From positions 5,851,784 through 5,915,783 of the forward strand of contig CP136066.1 in assembly GCA_032622095.1 (NCBI GenBank): 64,000 nucleotides of DNA, read 5' to 3'. A program made the translations under genes and the position numbers. Below are positions 1-11,339 of the stretch, in pieces. Position 1 is the stretch's first letter. Each line of letters opens with the position of its first letter. Under the pieces are notes generated by a model. That model was not told the DNA's origin and did no database searches. It saw only the letters and a program-made list of their open reading frames with translations. The DNA is from Siphonodentalium dalli (taxonomy: Eukaryota > Mollusca > Scaphopoda > Gadilida > Siphonodentaliidae).

Positions 1-190
1 GCCATGCACGTCATGCCTGTTAGCAGTACCGTTAGCGAGGAATACATCTGGATCGTGTCTGTAAACAGTGCCATACGCGTGATATATATAAGCAGTGCGA
101 TACACGTCATGTATGTAAAATGTGTGCCATGTATGTATACAGTGCCATAAGTGTCATGTCTGTAAATAGTACCATACACGTCATTGATGG
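1..190. repeat. Degenerate ~30-35 bp minisatellite
   Basis: Imperfect repeats built on CAGTGCCATACGCGT followed by GTCATGTCTGTAAA recur about six times. A second short array of the same family lies at 4700-4815, in the paralogous segment. No coding signal is visible. Confidence 0.6.
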
Positions 191-490
191 AAATAACATT
201 CCGTCTTGCGCTTTCCTTGTTAAAATATTCAACGAATATTTCAGTATGACAAAACAAGGTCAAATTATATAACTTTCTCAGAACTTGACACTAGCAACAT
301 TTTATATCAGTCATCGCATATGTGATATGGCATTCGGGAATTAGTTCAGACAGGTTTGTCGATAAGGCGGCAAGAGTAAACCGACAACGTCACTCGCCCA
401 TTCCAGACCAGAGCTTCTTGGTTTCGAGAAAAACCTGTGCCAATGTATTCTCTAATACATGCGAATCTCCCGCAGGGAGCCTTGTATAAA

Positions 491-676
491 AAGATAATAC
501 ACTGGTTTAACAATATTTAACAATATCTAAGCATATGCATTCTCTATCATATGTCAAGGTGCCTACGGCAGACTCGCATATATAAGATAATACACTGGTT
601 TAACAATATTTAACAATATCTAAGCATATGCATTCTCTATCATATGTCAAGGTGCCTACGGCAGACTCGCATATAT
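491..676 (+). repeat. 93 bp tandem duplication
   Basis: The 93 bp block at 491-583 is repeated almost exactly at 584-676, and a third copy begins at 677. Each block carries one half of the palindromic motif of the neighbouring MITE (GCATTCTCT ... CTCGCATATATAAGA), so it may be a rearranged piece of that family. Confidence 0.8.
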
Positions 677-735
677 AAGATAATGCACTTGCACATGATC
701 TTTAACCCTTTAATATATCTATACTGGGCCATTAA

Positions 736-1177
736 CCCTTTACCCAACAAAGCGGCCATAAACGCCCAAATAAAGCTTCAACAGCCTAAAATATCTTCGG
801 TCTGTCTCAATAACACCATACAAATATGGATATCATTGGAACCGGTTCATTGATCACATTGTGGTGGTTACAGTTATGCCCTGTGCCAATGCATTCTCTT
901 ATATATGCGAGTCGACCATAGGTCGCCTCGCATATATAAGAGAATGCATTTTTAACACTTTTTACCATTTTTTCTTATAATATTTTCTACATGCTTTGAC
1001 AATTTTATTGTTTTTAATATGTGTTAAGCCAATGCATTCTCTTATATATGCGAGGCGACCTATGGTCGACTCGCATATATAAGAGAATGCATTGGCACAG
1101 GGCATAACTGTAACCACCACAATGTGGTCAATGAACCGGTTCCAATGATATAATGGGCCGTTCTGTTGGGTAAAGGG
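736..1177. mobile_element. piggyBac-like MITE with nested palindromes, copy 1
   Basis: The ends are inverted repeats starting CCCTTTACCCAACA. They extend inward for well over 100 bp and include the GGTTCATTGA/CACATTGTGGTGGTTACAG stretch. TTAA precedes the left end (732-735) and TTAG follows the right end. TTAA targets and CCCT-type ends are the hallmark of piggyBac elements. Two near-perfect hairpins lie inside, at 885-950 and 1028-1096. There is no transposase, so the element is non-autonomous. The right TTAG is probably a mutated TTAA, because copy 2 has TTAA on both sides. Confidence 0.75.
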
Positions 1178-1597
1178 TTAGCCCATGTATGTTGAATATA
1201 ATAACATATATTTATCTATATATGCTTGTATGTTGTAGATTGTTATATTAGTGTGTATGTTTGTTATATTTTCTTTATTTGTATATGTATTGACATACCT
1301 AATTGTATTTTGTGGTCTCGTATTGAATATCTCTCCAATGATGTTGATAAGAAATGATAATTTGTCAATGTTTATATGAAGCAATGAACACAGCACATAA
1401 ATGCAAACACGGTCATGGCACTACGTTTTCAGATATTCGAAGTTTTGACAAGGAACCAGCCAAGTCAACAACAGGCATTAAGTGCGGGCGCAAATTAATA
1501 TAAATAATGAGTTGCAGTCACCAACAACGACACGACAACTGGGTATAAATGACCCGCCATATCAAATCCAGTCGTAAGTCGGGATTTTTTAGCCTGT

Positions 1598-1668
1598 GCC
1601 AATGCATTCTCTTATATATGCGAGTCGACCATAGGTCGCCTCACATATATAAGAGAATGCAAATTGGC
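1598..1668. repeat. Solitary ~70 bp hairpin related to the MITE
   Basis: The same palindrome as inside the 736-1177 MITE (GCCAATGCATTCTCTTATAT and its complement around CGACCATAGGTCG), but with no CCCTTTACCC ends nearby. It looks like an independent insertion or a remnant. Confidence 0.65.
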
Positions 1669-2364
1669 CTAACAATTTTTTTATCATTTTTTTAAAATAA
1701 ATGTTTCTTACATTTTTTAGGACATAACATAAAAAAACATCCATTACCCTGCAGGGAGCCCCACACATATATAGAAGCATATATAAGAGTGTCGTCTGCT
1801 CATGTTTGATAAGAAAAAATTCATCAACTTTGAGATGGAAACATATTATTAAAGGTTCACATTCCGATTCAATGGTCCCCGTATCATCAGACAACAACAA
1901 CATTTCTTCAAAAGACGCTTTAGTTATCAGAATTCATTAATTACACACAAATATTGCTAACCACTATCAATTCTAGTATACACATTTCCAAAACGTATTA
2001 TATATCAACAGTTTGTTTAACGCCTTTTGGATTCGAGGGTATATCGATCGGCTCGTCGAATATTTGCTAGGCCGCCAAGTATTCCAGGTGGTGAAAAATA
2101 ATCCAAAATCGATATCTGATAACTCTGATCTTTGACGAGTGGGTTCCTCGACTCGAATCAAATGTTTTACCATCGAAGCCAAAGTAATAGTAATTTAGGA
2201 GCGTTTATTCGGATTATGTTGCTTTAAACTGTACTTTAACTTCCGTGCAGTATGACGTTAGGTTCGATTCTTAGAATCCTAACACTTTTGTGATACTGAG
2301 CTATAATGCCCCTACCTATTTCAAGTACAAAAAATAACAAATGTGTCACATATTTCCTTGTAGC

Positions 2365-2425
2365 ATCAAGGGGGGGGGGGGGGTCGGAAAAAATTTCCAG
2401 GCACGTATGATGGGGTGGGTGGGTG
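2365..2425 (-). repeat. Poly-G interspersed repeat, inverse copy
   Basis: A run of about 14 G is followed by TCGGAAAAAATTTCCAGGCA. The reverse complement of this block is at 3895-3945, next to a C-run. The two lie in opposite orientation about 1.5 kb apart. The open frames across them are low complexity. Confidence 0.6.
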
Positions 2426-3205
2426 TCTCTTGGGTCCAAAAAGCAGTTTTTTCCATATGCCAAATTTGTTTTCCATTCCTGCTATTCAGTCTTATTTTTA
2501 TGTGTTTTTAACAGAAACGGGCCATATATAGTTAATAGTAATGCTATACTACATATAGAGGTTATCAGAAGTTGGATCAGTTGCACAATGGCCAACAATA
2601 ACCCAAATTCAACTTGATAGAACTAGAAACTGCGCTATTGGATAAATAAAATTTTATCAGGATTCCATCTACTGATACAACAAAATAAGAATAACTATGC
2701 AGAACTCAGCTGAAAATAAGTAATAGAATGAAAGCACACTTGACCATATGTGACATGGAAATAAAGATATAATAAATAATGGAATAAAATAGACTTTTGA
2801 CAACGTAAAACATAAAATCTTAACAAATAAATTGAAGGCCAGCCGGGCCAGCTTGAACAATTTCACATTGTTTTCCATGTTAATGTGGATCAGCTTGTAA
2901 TGTTAATCACAGCAACGAAGATTTTATCGTCACTGATATCGTGAGCAAAAAAGAAGTGAAATTGGGCTATCCATCCATATTATTCCCAATTATTACGAAG
3001 CCTATTTCTTCAGGCAGTGGCTACCAGCCTGCCATTACACGCTATAACATGTTTCCTCAGTTCTGGTTTCTGAGATGCCCCAAGAAGAGTAGCGCGGGTA
3101 TATCATGGTTATGTTTGGTATTAGCATTATTCTTCAAACTGGGATGAACTGGGATGAACACATGTATTTCCACATGTTTTGATAAACAATTTGATTCCAG
3201 CAATA

Positions 3206-3418
3206 CAGTAATGCCCTAATTAAACGACTCCATAACCACAGCAGAATAATGAGTAATTTTTCAGGATTTAGTCGGAAATATGGCTTGTTGTCATTCATCG
3301 GAAAGCTCTCCCCGAGAGCTTTCCGATGAATGACAACAAGCCATATTTCCGACTAAATCCTGAAATATTACCTATTATTCTGCTGTGGTTATGGAGTCGA
3401 TTAATTAGGGCATTACTG
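3206..3418. mobile_element. Fold-back MITE, CAGTAATGCCC family
   Basis: A near-perfect inverted repeat of two ~105 bp arms meets at 3311-3313. The ends are CAGTAATGCCC and its complement, with TA on both sides (3204-3205 and 3419-3420). CAGT ends with a TA target are typical of Tc1/mariner-type MITEs. The same family occurs as tandem triplets at 43466-43940 and 50389-50864. Confidence 0.85.
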
Positions 3419-3749
3419 TATCACATAGCAAATATCAAAATATCAAATAATCTGAAATTTGTTGTACCGGTACCATGTATTATGTAGAATACTCAAATGT
3501 GATTATGTGACTAGATCAGGTGACTATATATTATGAAAATGAATGTTAATAAAAACTTTGGCACTCTGCCTATATATCCCTTGAAATGTGATTATGTTGA
3601 CACATTTCTTGATTAATGACACTTATATGATAAATTCAAATAGTATCGTTATCTCATTATGCACTGTTCTATTCAAATATCACGCAATAAATTATGATAA
3701 TGCAGGATAATCAGCTATTTGGTTGTTCAATTGATAATTTTCTCAAATT

Positions 3750-3945
3750 TAGGGGGGGTGGGTGTCCAAAACTGACCGGAAAAAAACTTCCTGAAACGGA
3801 AAAAAAAGGGTGGGTGTCCAAAATTGCCTGGAAAAAAAGGCCGGAAACGGAAGAAATTGGGTGGGTGGGTCCCCCGAGGCCGGAAAAAATTTAAATGATC
3901 ATACGTGCCTGGAATTTTTTTCCGACCCCCCCCCCCCCCTGGTAG
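3750..3945 (+). repeat. G-rich repeat with GGTGGGTGTCCAAAA units
   Basis: Three diverged copies of a ~60 bp unit (GGTGGGTGTCC, AAA, then GCCGGAAA or a similar end) are followed by an inverse copy of the 2365-2425 block ending in a C-run. Short frames are open on both strands, as expected for low-complexity DNA, and are not taken as genes. Confidence 0.6.
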
Positions 3946-3954
3946 CATTGATAG

Positions 3955-4114
3955 TTTTTGAATCATATATTTATGTCATTGTTGTATTTTTGAATCATAT
4001 ATTTATGTCATTGTTATAGTTTTGAATCATATATGTATGCCACTGTTGTATTTTTGAATCATATATGTATGTGATAGTTGTATTTTTAAATCATATATTT
4101 ATGTCATTATACTT
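3955..4114 (+). repeat. 32 bp tandem array, five copies
   Basis: The core AATCATATATTTATGTCATT starts at 3961, 3993, 4025, 4057 and 4089, an exact 32 bp period. No gene is seen here. Confidence 0.85.
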
Positions 4115-4231
4115 TTTGAAAAATACAAAAATGTCGCTTTTGTATTTTAGTATGCATATTGCATTCAATACACAAAGCAGCATATATATTCGACCACAAT
4201 AGTTAAATTCAGAATGTGCCAGACCTGTTAA

Positions 4232-4599
4232 CCCTTTACCCAACAAACCGGCCACAACCGGCCAAATAAAGCTTCAACAGCCTAAACTATCTTCGGTCTG
4301 TCTCAATAGAACCATACAAATATGGATATCATTGGAACCGGCTCCTTGACCACATTGTGATAGTTACAGTTATGCCCTGTGCCAATGCATTCTCTTATAT
4401 ATGCGAGTCGACCATAGGTCGCCTCGCATATATAAGAGAATGCATTGGCCTAAAAAAAACTTTTTTTTAACACTTTTTACCATTTTTTCTTTAATATGTG
4501 TTAAGCCAATGCATTCTCTTATATATGCGAGGCGACCTATGGTCGACTCGCATATATAAGAGAATGCATTGGCACAGGGCCGTTCTGTTGGGTAAAGGG
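4232..4599. mobile_element. piggyBac-like MITE with nested palindromes, copy 2
   Basis: The ends are CCCTTTACCCAACA inverted repeats, with the target duplication TTAA intact on both sides (4228-4231 and 4600-4603). Two internal hairpins lie at 4381-4449 and 4505-4573. This copy is shorter than copy 1 (368 against 442 bp), mainly because part of the right subterminal region is missing. It lies just upstream of, or at the edge of, the second paralogous segment. Confidence 0.85.
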
Positions 4600-4699
4600 T
4601 TAATATGTCGCGTCTGTTGCGTATTGCTGATCATATTAACGTTACTCGATCTATAAACGAAATTCATATCAAGGATGTAAATCGAGCTCACGGTTGACC

Positions 4700-4815
4700 G
4701 TGACCTACGATTCGTATCTGTAAATAGTGCAATATGTTTCACGTATGTATACAGTACCATGCGCTTTATGTCTGAAGACAGTGCCATACGCTTTGTGTCT
4801 GTAAACAGTGCCATA
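4700..4815 (+). repeat. Degenerate minisatellite, CAGTGCCATACG family
   Basis: About three to four imperfect ~34 bp units of the same type as 1-190, followed by sequence related to 320-375. Confidence 0.55.
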
Positions 4816-5121
4816 CTCGACAAGTCAATACACGATAGCTAGCGCCAACCTACGTTTCATGTTATATTGATGCTCGTTTATGTAATTTGACATTCGGTTG
4901 ATTAATTCAGACTGCTTTATCTATACGGCCTCTTCTGATGAAAATAATCTCATGTTGAACTTATTTCAAAATGACAAATAAGCAAAATTCGGCATCATTT
5001 CAATCTAAATTACGCTCTATATGAACCTAAATTGACTTATCAGATGTAAATCTGTATAGTGCTTTCACTGTGAAAATAAAGCGTATAAGTCCAGTATGGG
5101 GTTAGTTCAGAATAAAAGAAG

Positions 5122-5216
5122 TCCAATATGAACCTATGTGAATATTAGGTCCAATATGAACCTATGTGAATATTAGGTCCAATATGAACCTATGTGAATA
5201 TTGAGACCAATATGAA
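5122..5216 (+). repeat. 28 bp tandem repeat
   Basis: CCAATATGAACC starts at 5123, 5151, 5179 and 5207, an exact 28 bp period. It runs directly into the 21 bp array. Confidence 0.8.
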
Positions 5217-5895
5217 CCATAACGTCCCTCGCTAGCCCAGTAACGTCAATCGCTAGATCAATAAGGTCCCTCGCTAGGCCAATAACGTATCCCGCTCGTC
5301 CAATAACGTCAATCGCTAGCCCAATAACATCAACCGCTATCCCAAGAACGTCAACCGATAGCCCAATAAAGTATATCGCTAGGTCAAGTAACGTCAATCA
5401 ATAGCTCAATAACGTCCCGCGCAAGCCCAATAACGTATCTCGATAGTCCAATAGCGTAAATCGCTAGCTCAGTAACGTCCATCGCTAGCCCAATAACGTA
5501 TTTCGCTAGCCCAATAATGTCAATTACTAACCCAATAACGTATCTCGCTAGTCCAATAACGTAATTCGCTAGCTCAGTAACGTCAATCGCTAGCCCAATA
5601 ACGTATTTCGCTAGCCACATAACGTCAATTACTAGCCCAATAACGTATATCGTTAGCCCAATAACGTCAATCGCTAGCCCAGTAAGGTCCCTCGCTAGCC
5701 AAATAATGTACATCACTAACCCAATAATGTATCTCGCTAGCCCAATAACGTATCTCGCTAGTCCAATAACGTCCATCGCTAGCCCAATAACGTATTTCGC
5801 TAGCCCAATAACGTCAATCGTTAGCCCAATAACGTCCCTCGCCCACTTAATAATGTCGCTCGCAAGCCAAATAACGTCAATCGCTAGCCAATGTA
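5217..5895. repeat. 21 bp tandem array, about 32 copies
   Basis: The unit is CGCTAGCCCAATAACGTCAA plus one base, with mostly point changes and a few one-base indels. Because 21 is a multiple of three, frames stay open on both strands and read as 7-residue repeats (ASPIT.. on plus, VIGLA.. on minus). With no start context or splice signals, and with both strands open, this is better read as an array than as a gene. Confidence 0.85.
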
Positions 5896-6300
5896 TATTG
5901 TTTTATATCAAGAGTATATTATTATATTAGTTTGAATGTTTGTTTTATTTCCTTAATTAGTATATGAGTTGCCATGCATAATTGTATTTTCTGGTTTTGT
6001 ATTAAACATCTCATTTTATTTTTGATTCATTTCCTAGTTACAGAAGATCCGGTTTTCCTAAAACATAATAATTACTTTACACCCCCGAATCAGGGAAATT
6101 ATAGCTGTATATCTTTAAACATCTCACTACTGATTGTGATAATAAATTATAATTTTACAATGATCAAATGAAATAAAGATCACAGCATACAGAGGCAAAC
6201 AGGGCCGTGCTATTACGATTGAAGATGTTGAGAGTTTGGACCAAGTTCTACCAACACCAGACATTAAGTGCGCGCGCAAATAAATACACTTAGAGCACAA
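5896..6300 (+). repeat. Segmental paralogue, copy 2 (3' part)
   Basis: Collinear with 1190-1500. Shared landmarks are the TTTGTTTTATTT/ATATGAGTTG block, AATTGTATTTT, the CACAGCA..GCAAACA block and CATTAAGTGCGCGCGCAAAT. Both copies are non-coding by eye. Confidence 0.5.
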
Positions 6301-6530
6301 TCCCATTGTTGCAATCGTTCCCTGATTTTTGGTAAAGCACACCAATTCCCAAGGCTGGCGAAGGAATAGTTCAATAATTATCCCAATGTTAGGCACACGC
6401 AACTCATAACAGACAAATCGCACGGGCGCTTCAAAGTGCATGGGACCAGTCCGTGTTGTTTCTGACATATTTATTCACATTCATCGGCGATCAGTTCATG
6501 TTAATCACGTTGTTGGGCGTGGCTAACCGG

Positions 6531-6941
6531 CTATTGTGTCCAATAGCGGCCAGCGCACGGATTGTGCGTCGTGGTCAAAACACGCTCAACGGCACAGTTC
6601 CAGTTGATTGAATTATGTGGGATCAATTGTGTTATAAGTCGGTCAGAGTACGCGAATAGTTCTTTACCAGAACAAATCTCGTCTTCGACTCGATTGATTA
6701 TGGTAAAGAACAATTCTTGTGCTCTAACCATTACATCTTGCGCTGCAGAGTAACCAATAACGACACACGGGTATCGATGGGTATCGATGTTCATTAACAA
6801 AGGAATTACATCACCTTCCATGTAGTAGAAACTTATGTAAGGGATAATGGGTACTGCGTTATGAAGTAGGTCCCTATATTTGCGTAGGTCCCCGTAGGTC
6901 CCTAAGTTCGCATAAGTCCCCGTAGTAATGCAAGAGTGCAT
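6531..6941 (-). other. Unassigned 136-codon open frame, probably not a gene
   Basis: The longest open frame in the first 40 kb. No family is recognised. Its start (right end) falls in short direct repeats of the type AGGTCCCCGTAGGTCC, and no signal peptide, clear splice sites or poly-A signal was seen. It could be an exon remnant. Kept only so that the stretch is described. Confidence 0.12.
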
Positions 6942-6949
6942 GCTTTATA

Positions 6950-8000
6950 GAATCAGTAATGCCTAATATTATCAATAAGTGAACATTGTATATGATATTT
7001 CGTTGGTTTTTTCTAAATAAAATATATAATTATATATTTTGTTTAGCTTAGATGAAAAAAAAATCAGATTTAATTTGTTTTAGTTGAGGACTGACAAGTG
7101 ATCAGTGTATACGGTACTAAATATAACGTAAGTAACTGCATGGTAAGTTTACACAGGTTAACTACATGGGTGACAATTAATCAAATTGTTTGCGAGACTG
7201 AGTGTTTTCTTTGCAAAAAGGATATGTCCTCTTTGAAGGTTCATTTCGGCTGGTGTTAGTACTTTTTCACTTACTCATAGATGAGTGACATTTTGTGATT
7301 CTGAGACATGATACTTAAGTTGAGCACTGAGACTTTCATATTCATTAAACATTATTCAATACGCGACTTATTAATGTTAAAAAATTCGGACTCAGAGTAC
7401 ACGAGGACCCGCAGCGTAATTATCTCCCTTCGATCTCAGGCAGCGTGCTCACTATCCAGGACGTTGACATCACTCAGGTCGCTCTAATCCGATAATATTG
7501 ATTGGCCTTTATGGTCAAGACAGTATAGACATAATCAGTGCACGTTTTTCGCATGGTTTGTGCACTGGACCGGTATGTAAATTGGTATGCACGCAGTCGA
7601 ATCCTGTCATAGAACGAGCGGTTGCAAGGTCCTCGTGAATGACTCAGTGTCCAGAATACTCACAAACGACGCGTGTCCTGACATTATCGTCATTGTTCAT
7701 TCCAGGTTATATTGGTCTGAAGGGACGTGGCTACAGGATTCCAGATGGGGAGGGACTTATCTTATTCCCCAAGCTTCCCAGCTGTTGGACATTTTCATCA
7801 TGATACTCCGCTAATTTTTTTAAATGTCCTAATGATTACCATTCCAGACCAAAGGTAAACAAATTTGCTTTTGTTAATTTAACAATTTCAATTTATATTT
7901 GGTGTGGCATTCCCGAATAAAGGGACTGTGGTTTAAGTCCGATTCCGTGCACTATAACCGTGCACTTATGTCCGATTCGTAGTAACCTTACCAGTTTACG
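6950..8000. other. No recognised gene
   Basis: AT-rich single-copy-looking DNA. A GGGACGTGGCTACA motif near 7721 also occurs near 15397 and 40284, which suggests a dispersed element. Short frames only. Confidence 0.4.
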
Positions 8001-8004
8001 ATAC

Positions 8005-9945
8005 TGAGCTATAGTGCCTCCGTCCATTTGATTGAGCTATAGTGCATCCGTCTATTTGATAGATATATAGTGCATCCGTCCATTAGATACAGCTATAGTG
8101 CATCCGTCCAAATGATATAGCTATATTGCGTCCGTCCAATTGATATAGCTATAGTGCATCCGTCCATTTTATATAGCTGCAGTGCCTCCGTCCATTTGAT
8201 ATAGCTATAGCGCATCCGTCCAATTGATATAGCTATATTGCGTCCGTCCAATTGATAAAGCTATAGTGCATCCGTCCATTTGATAAAGCTATAATGCCTC
8301 CGTCCATTTGATATAGCTATATTGCGTCCGTCCATTTGATATAGCTATAGTGCCTCCGTCCATTTTATATAGCTGCAGTGCCTCCGTCCATTTGATATAG
8401 CTATAGTGCATCCGTCCATTTGATATAGCTATTGTGCCTCCGCCCATTTGATTTAGCTATTGTGCCTCCGTCCATTTGATTTAGCTATATTGCCTCCGTC
8501 CATTTGATATAGCTACAGTGCGCCCGTCCATTTGGTAGAGCTATAGTGCGTACGTCCAACTGATAGATATATAGTGCCTCCGTCCAATTGATATAGCTAT
8601 AGTGCGTCCGTTCAATTGATATAGCTATAGTGCGTACGTCCATTTTATAAAGCTACAGTGCGTCCGTCCATTTGGTATATATATAGTGCTTACGTCCATT
8701 TGATATAGCTATAGTGCCTCCGCCCATTTGATGTAGCTATATTGTCTCCGTCCATTTGATATAGCTATAGTGCATCCGTCCAATTGATATAGCTATATTG
8801 CCTCCGTCCAAATGATATAGCTATATTGCCTCCGTCCATTTGATATAGCTATAGTGCATCCGTCCAAATGATATAGCTATAGTGCCTCCGCCCATTTGAT
8901 AAAGCTATATTTCCTCCGTCCATTTGATATAACTATATTGCCTCCGTCCATTTGATAAGGTTGTAGTGCCTCCGTCCATTTGATATAGCTATAGTGCCTC
9001 CGCCCATTTGATAAAGCTATATTGCCTCCGTCCATTTGATATAACTATAGTGCATCCGTCCAATTGATATAGCTATAGTGCCTCCGTCCAATTGATATAG
9101 CTATAGTGCGCCCGTCCATTTGGTAGAGCTATAGTGCGTACGTCCAAATGATATAGCTATAGTGCCTCCGCCCATTTGATAAAGCTATATTGCCTCCGTC
9201 CATTTGATATAACTATATTGCCTCCGTCCATTTTATAAGGTTGTAGTGCCTCCGCCCATTTGATACAGATATAGTGCGTCCATCCATTTGATATAACTAT
9301 AGTGCCTACGTCCATTTGATATAGCTATTGTGCCCCCGTCCATTTGATTTAGCTACATTGCCTCCGTCCATTTGATATAGCTACAGTGCGCCCGTCCATT
9401 TGGTAGAGCTATAGTGCGTACGTCCAATTGATATAGCTATAGTGCCTCCGCCCATTTGATAAAGCTATATTGCCTCCGTCCATTTGATATAACTATAGTG
9501 CCTCCGTCCAATTGATATAGCTATAGTGCGTCCGTTCAATTGATATAGCTATAGTGCCTCCGTCCATTTTATAAAGCTACAGTGCGTCCGTCCATTTGGT
9601 ATATATATAGTGCGTACGTCCATTTGATATAGCTATAATGCGTCCGTCCATTTGATATAGCTATAATGCGTCCATCCATTTGATATAGCTGCAGTGCCTC
9701 CGTCCATTTGATATAGCTATAGTGCCCTTGCCCATTTGATATAACTATAGTGCCTCCGTCCATTTTATATAACTATAGTGCGTCGGTCCATTTGATATAG
9801 CTATAGTGCGTCCGTCCATGTGATAGAGCTATAGTACCTCCGTCCATTTGATATAACTATAGTGCGTCCGTCCATTTGATGTAGCTATAGTACCTCCGCC
9901 CATTTGGTATTGCTATAGTGCCTCCGCCCGTTTGATACATTTTAT
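8005..9945. repeat. 28 bp satellite-like array, about 69 copies
   Basis: The monomer is TCCGTCCATTTGATATAGCT followed by ATAGTGCC. Variants cycle through CCTCCGCCC, GCGTACGTCC and CATCCGTCC. Variant blocks recur in the same order (a GATAAAGCT / ATATAACTAT / ATAAGGTTG block near 8895, 8960 and 9180), which suggests that multi-monomer segments were copied. The period is not divisible by three and no long frame spans the array. Confidence 0.9.
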
Positions 9946-9949
9946 ATCA

Positions 9950-10550
9950 TTACCTACTGTGGCATGGGCGTAACCTGTAGCTGGGTTCGATAAGTTCGAC
10001 GAATCCGCGCGCTACCTGGGAAGGACTATATATACTCTATATTCCGACCATGCCTTGTCAATAATATGTACGTTCTCGCTTATGACATGACCATGGTGTT
10101 ACCAAAATTACATTAATGTCGGCCATATTCAAAAAAATTAGCAATTAGTAATACCGATTGTATGTAGCGCTTAGCAAATTTCATGATCTAAGACGCTTTT
10201 ACACTATTATCCTAGTCATCTCTACAAGCCAACCAATGAACCGGCTGCATCCATGTATTATACGTTGTACCCACATGCTCTGCTCCAATGTGATCAGAAC
10301 ATTATCTTATACTCACCAGTATGACACGTTGACTGGTACTCGTTTAATACATGAGTGGTGCGAAGTCGACACAGTACCGGCGACATTGCACATCGCTCAA
10401 ATCGGCCAACCCAATGGTGTCTGAAAACCCACACAACATCGGGCGGGCTGCAAACTGATCTCGCGCTGTTGACAGTGAAGATAAATTAGACACACTAACC
10501 ACTGGACCACCGAGCTCCAAGTGACATATTAACGATTTTAAGAATAGTCA
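9950..10550. other. No recognised gene
   Basis: An 88-codon plus frame at 10158-10424 has no recognisable domain. Nothing else supported. Confidence 0.35.
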
Positions 10551-10830
10551 AACAAAATATTCAAGTCCGAAGCAGTTGGAGTCCACTCTTATGACGCTTA
10601 AAATTAGTAGGGGGTCGCGCTATTTGAAATATTATGTTTGGTTGTCGAACTGAAGAATCGGCAGGCGTCCAGTAACCTTCGTACGGAACTATTGGAAAAA
10701 CTATCCAAGTTCGAAGCAGCTGGGTGTCAACTCTTAGGAAGCTTACGCTCAGTAGGGAATCGCGATATTTTAAATATTTGTTTGGTTCTCGAACTGAAAA
10801 ATCGGCAGGCGTCTAACCACCCGTGCAGTG
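10551..10830 (+). repeat. 144 bp direct duplication
   Basis: AAGTCCGAAGCAG at 10563 recurs as AAGTTCGAAGCAG at 10707. The CGAACTGAAGAATCGGCAGG stretch follows in both units. The copies are diverged by eye (roughly four bases in five alike). The plus frame at 10638-10910 repeats ELKNRQAS because 144 is divisible by three. No domain recognised. Confidence 0.7.
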
Positions 10831-11129
10831 ATTCGATTATATTTACATTATTAATTGCACCTCTATATACGTATATGTACGCCCCGGGGTCCAAACGAAG
10901 CTATATCTAAATCGAATCGGGGTAAAGTTCTAACGATCATCCAAGTCAAATGAGACAGGAATCCACTGCAGATCAGATACTTTATTTTGAAAATATCATT
11001 TAAATAAAAAATATTAACATCCAGAATGTATTTCCAAATGTCTTCAGGCGGGTGAAAACCAAATTACGTATACGCTATAATGTAGCTCCATTTTGATTAT
11101 AATCGAATTTCCAACCCTAGTTGTGAGAG

Positions 11130-11258
11130 GGGGGAGGCGAACCGAATGTTTCACTCATTGACGCCACAGTCGGACATTCCAATACAAGGGTGTGGGGCGA
11201 ACCGAATGTTTCACTCATTGGAGCCCCAGTCGGACATTCCAACACAAGGGTGTGGGGT
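11130..11258. repeat. 60 bp tandem duplication
   Basis: GGCGAACCGAATGTTTCACT starts at 11136 and 11196. The minus frame reads a 20-residue repeat containing HTLVLECPT. No further coding evidence. Confidence 0.8.
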
Positions 11259-11339
11259 ATTAGTAACACAAATTGAATCCAAATCGGGAATGGGCTAATC
11301 GAAAAATCATATATATTCGTGTACATGTAATATGTAATT

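Larger units (their letters stand above)
1..1560 (+). repeat. Segmental paralogue, copy 1
   Basis: The order of blocks matches 4620-6300 in the same orientation: the CAGTGCCATACG minisatellite; a diverged block at 320-375 against 4885-4940; and a block at 1190-1500 against 5890-6290 that shares the AATTGTATTTT and CATTAAGTGCG stretches. Identity looks low, so the duplication is old. This copy carries a TTAA MITE between the shared blocks. In the other copy the related MITE lies at the upstream edge and a 21 bp array fills the interior. Confidence 0.5.

Noticed and set aside
2240-2285. tRNA T-arm-like GGTTCGATTC near 2251
   Set aside because: No acceptor, D-arm or anticodon arm could be placed around it.
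5384-5776. 130-codon minus-strand frame with 7-residue hydrophobic repeats, resembling a membrane protein
   Set aside because: It is the translation of a 21 bp tandem array, which also stays open on the other strand; no start context, splice sites or non-repeat domain.
8005-9945. Possible repeat-protein gene
   Set aside because: The 28 bp period does not keep a frame, and only a 64-codon chance frame exists on the minus strand.
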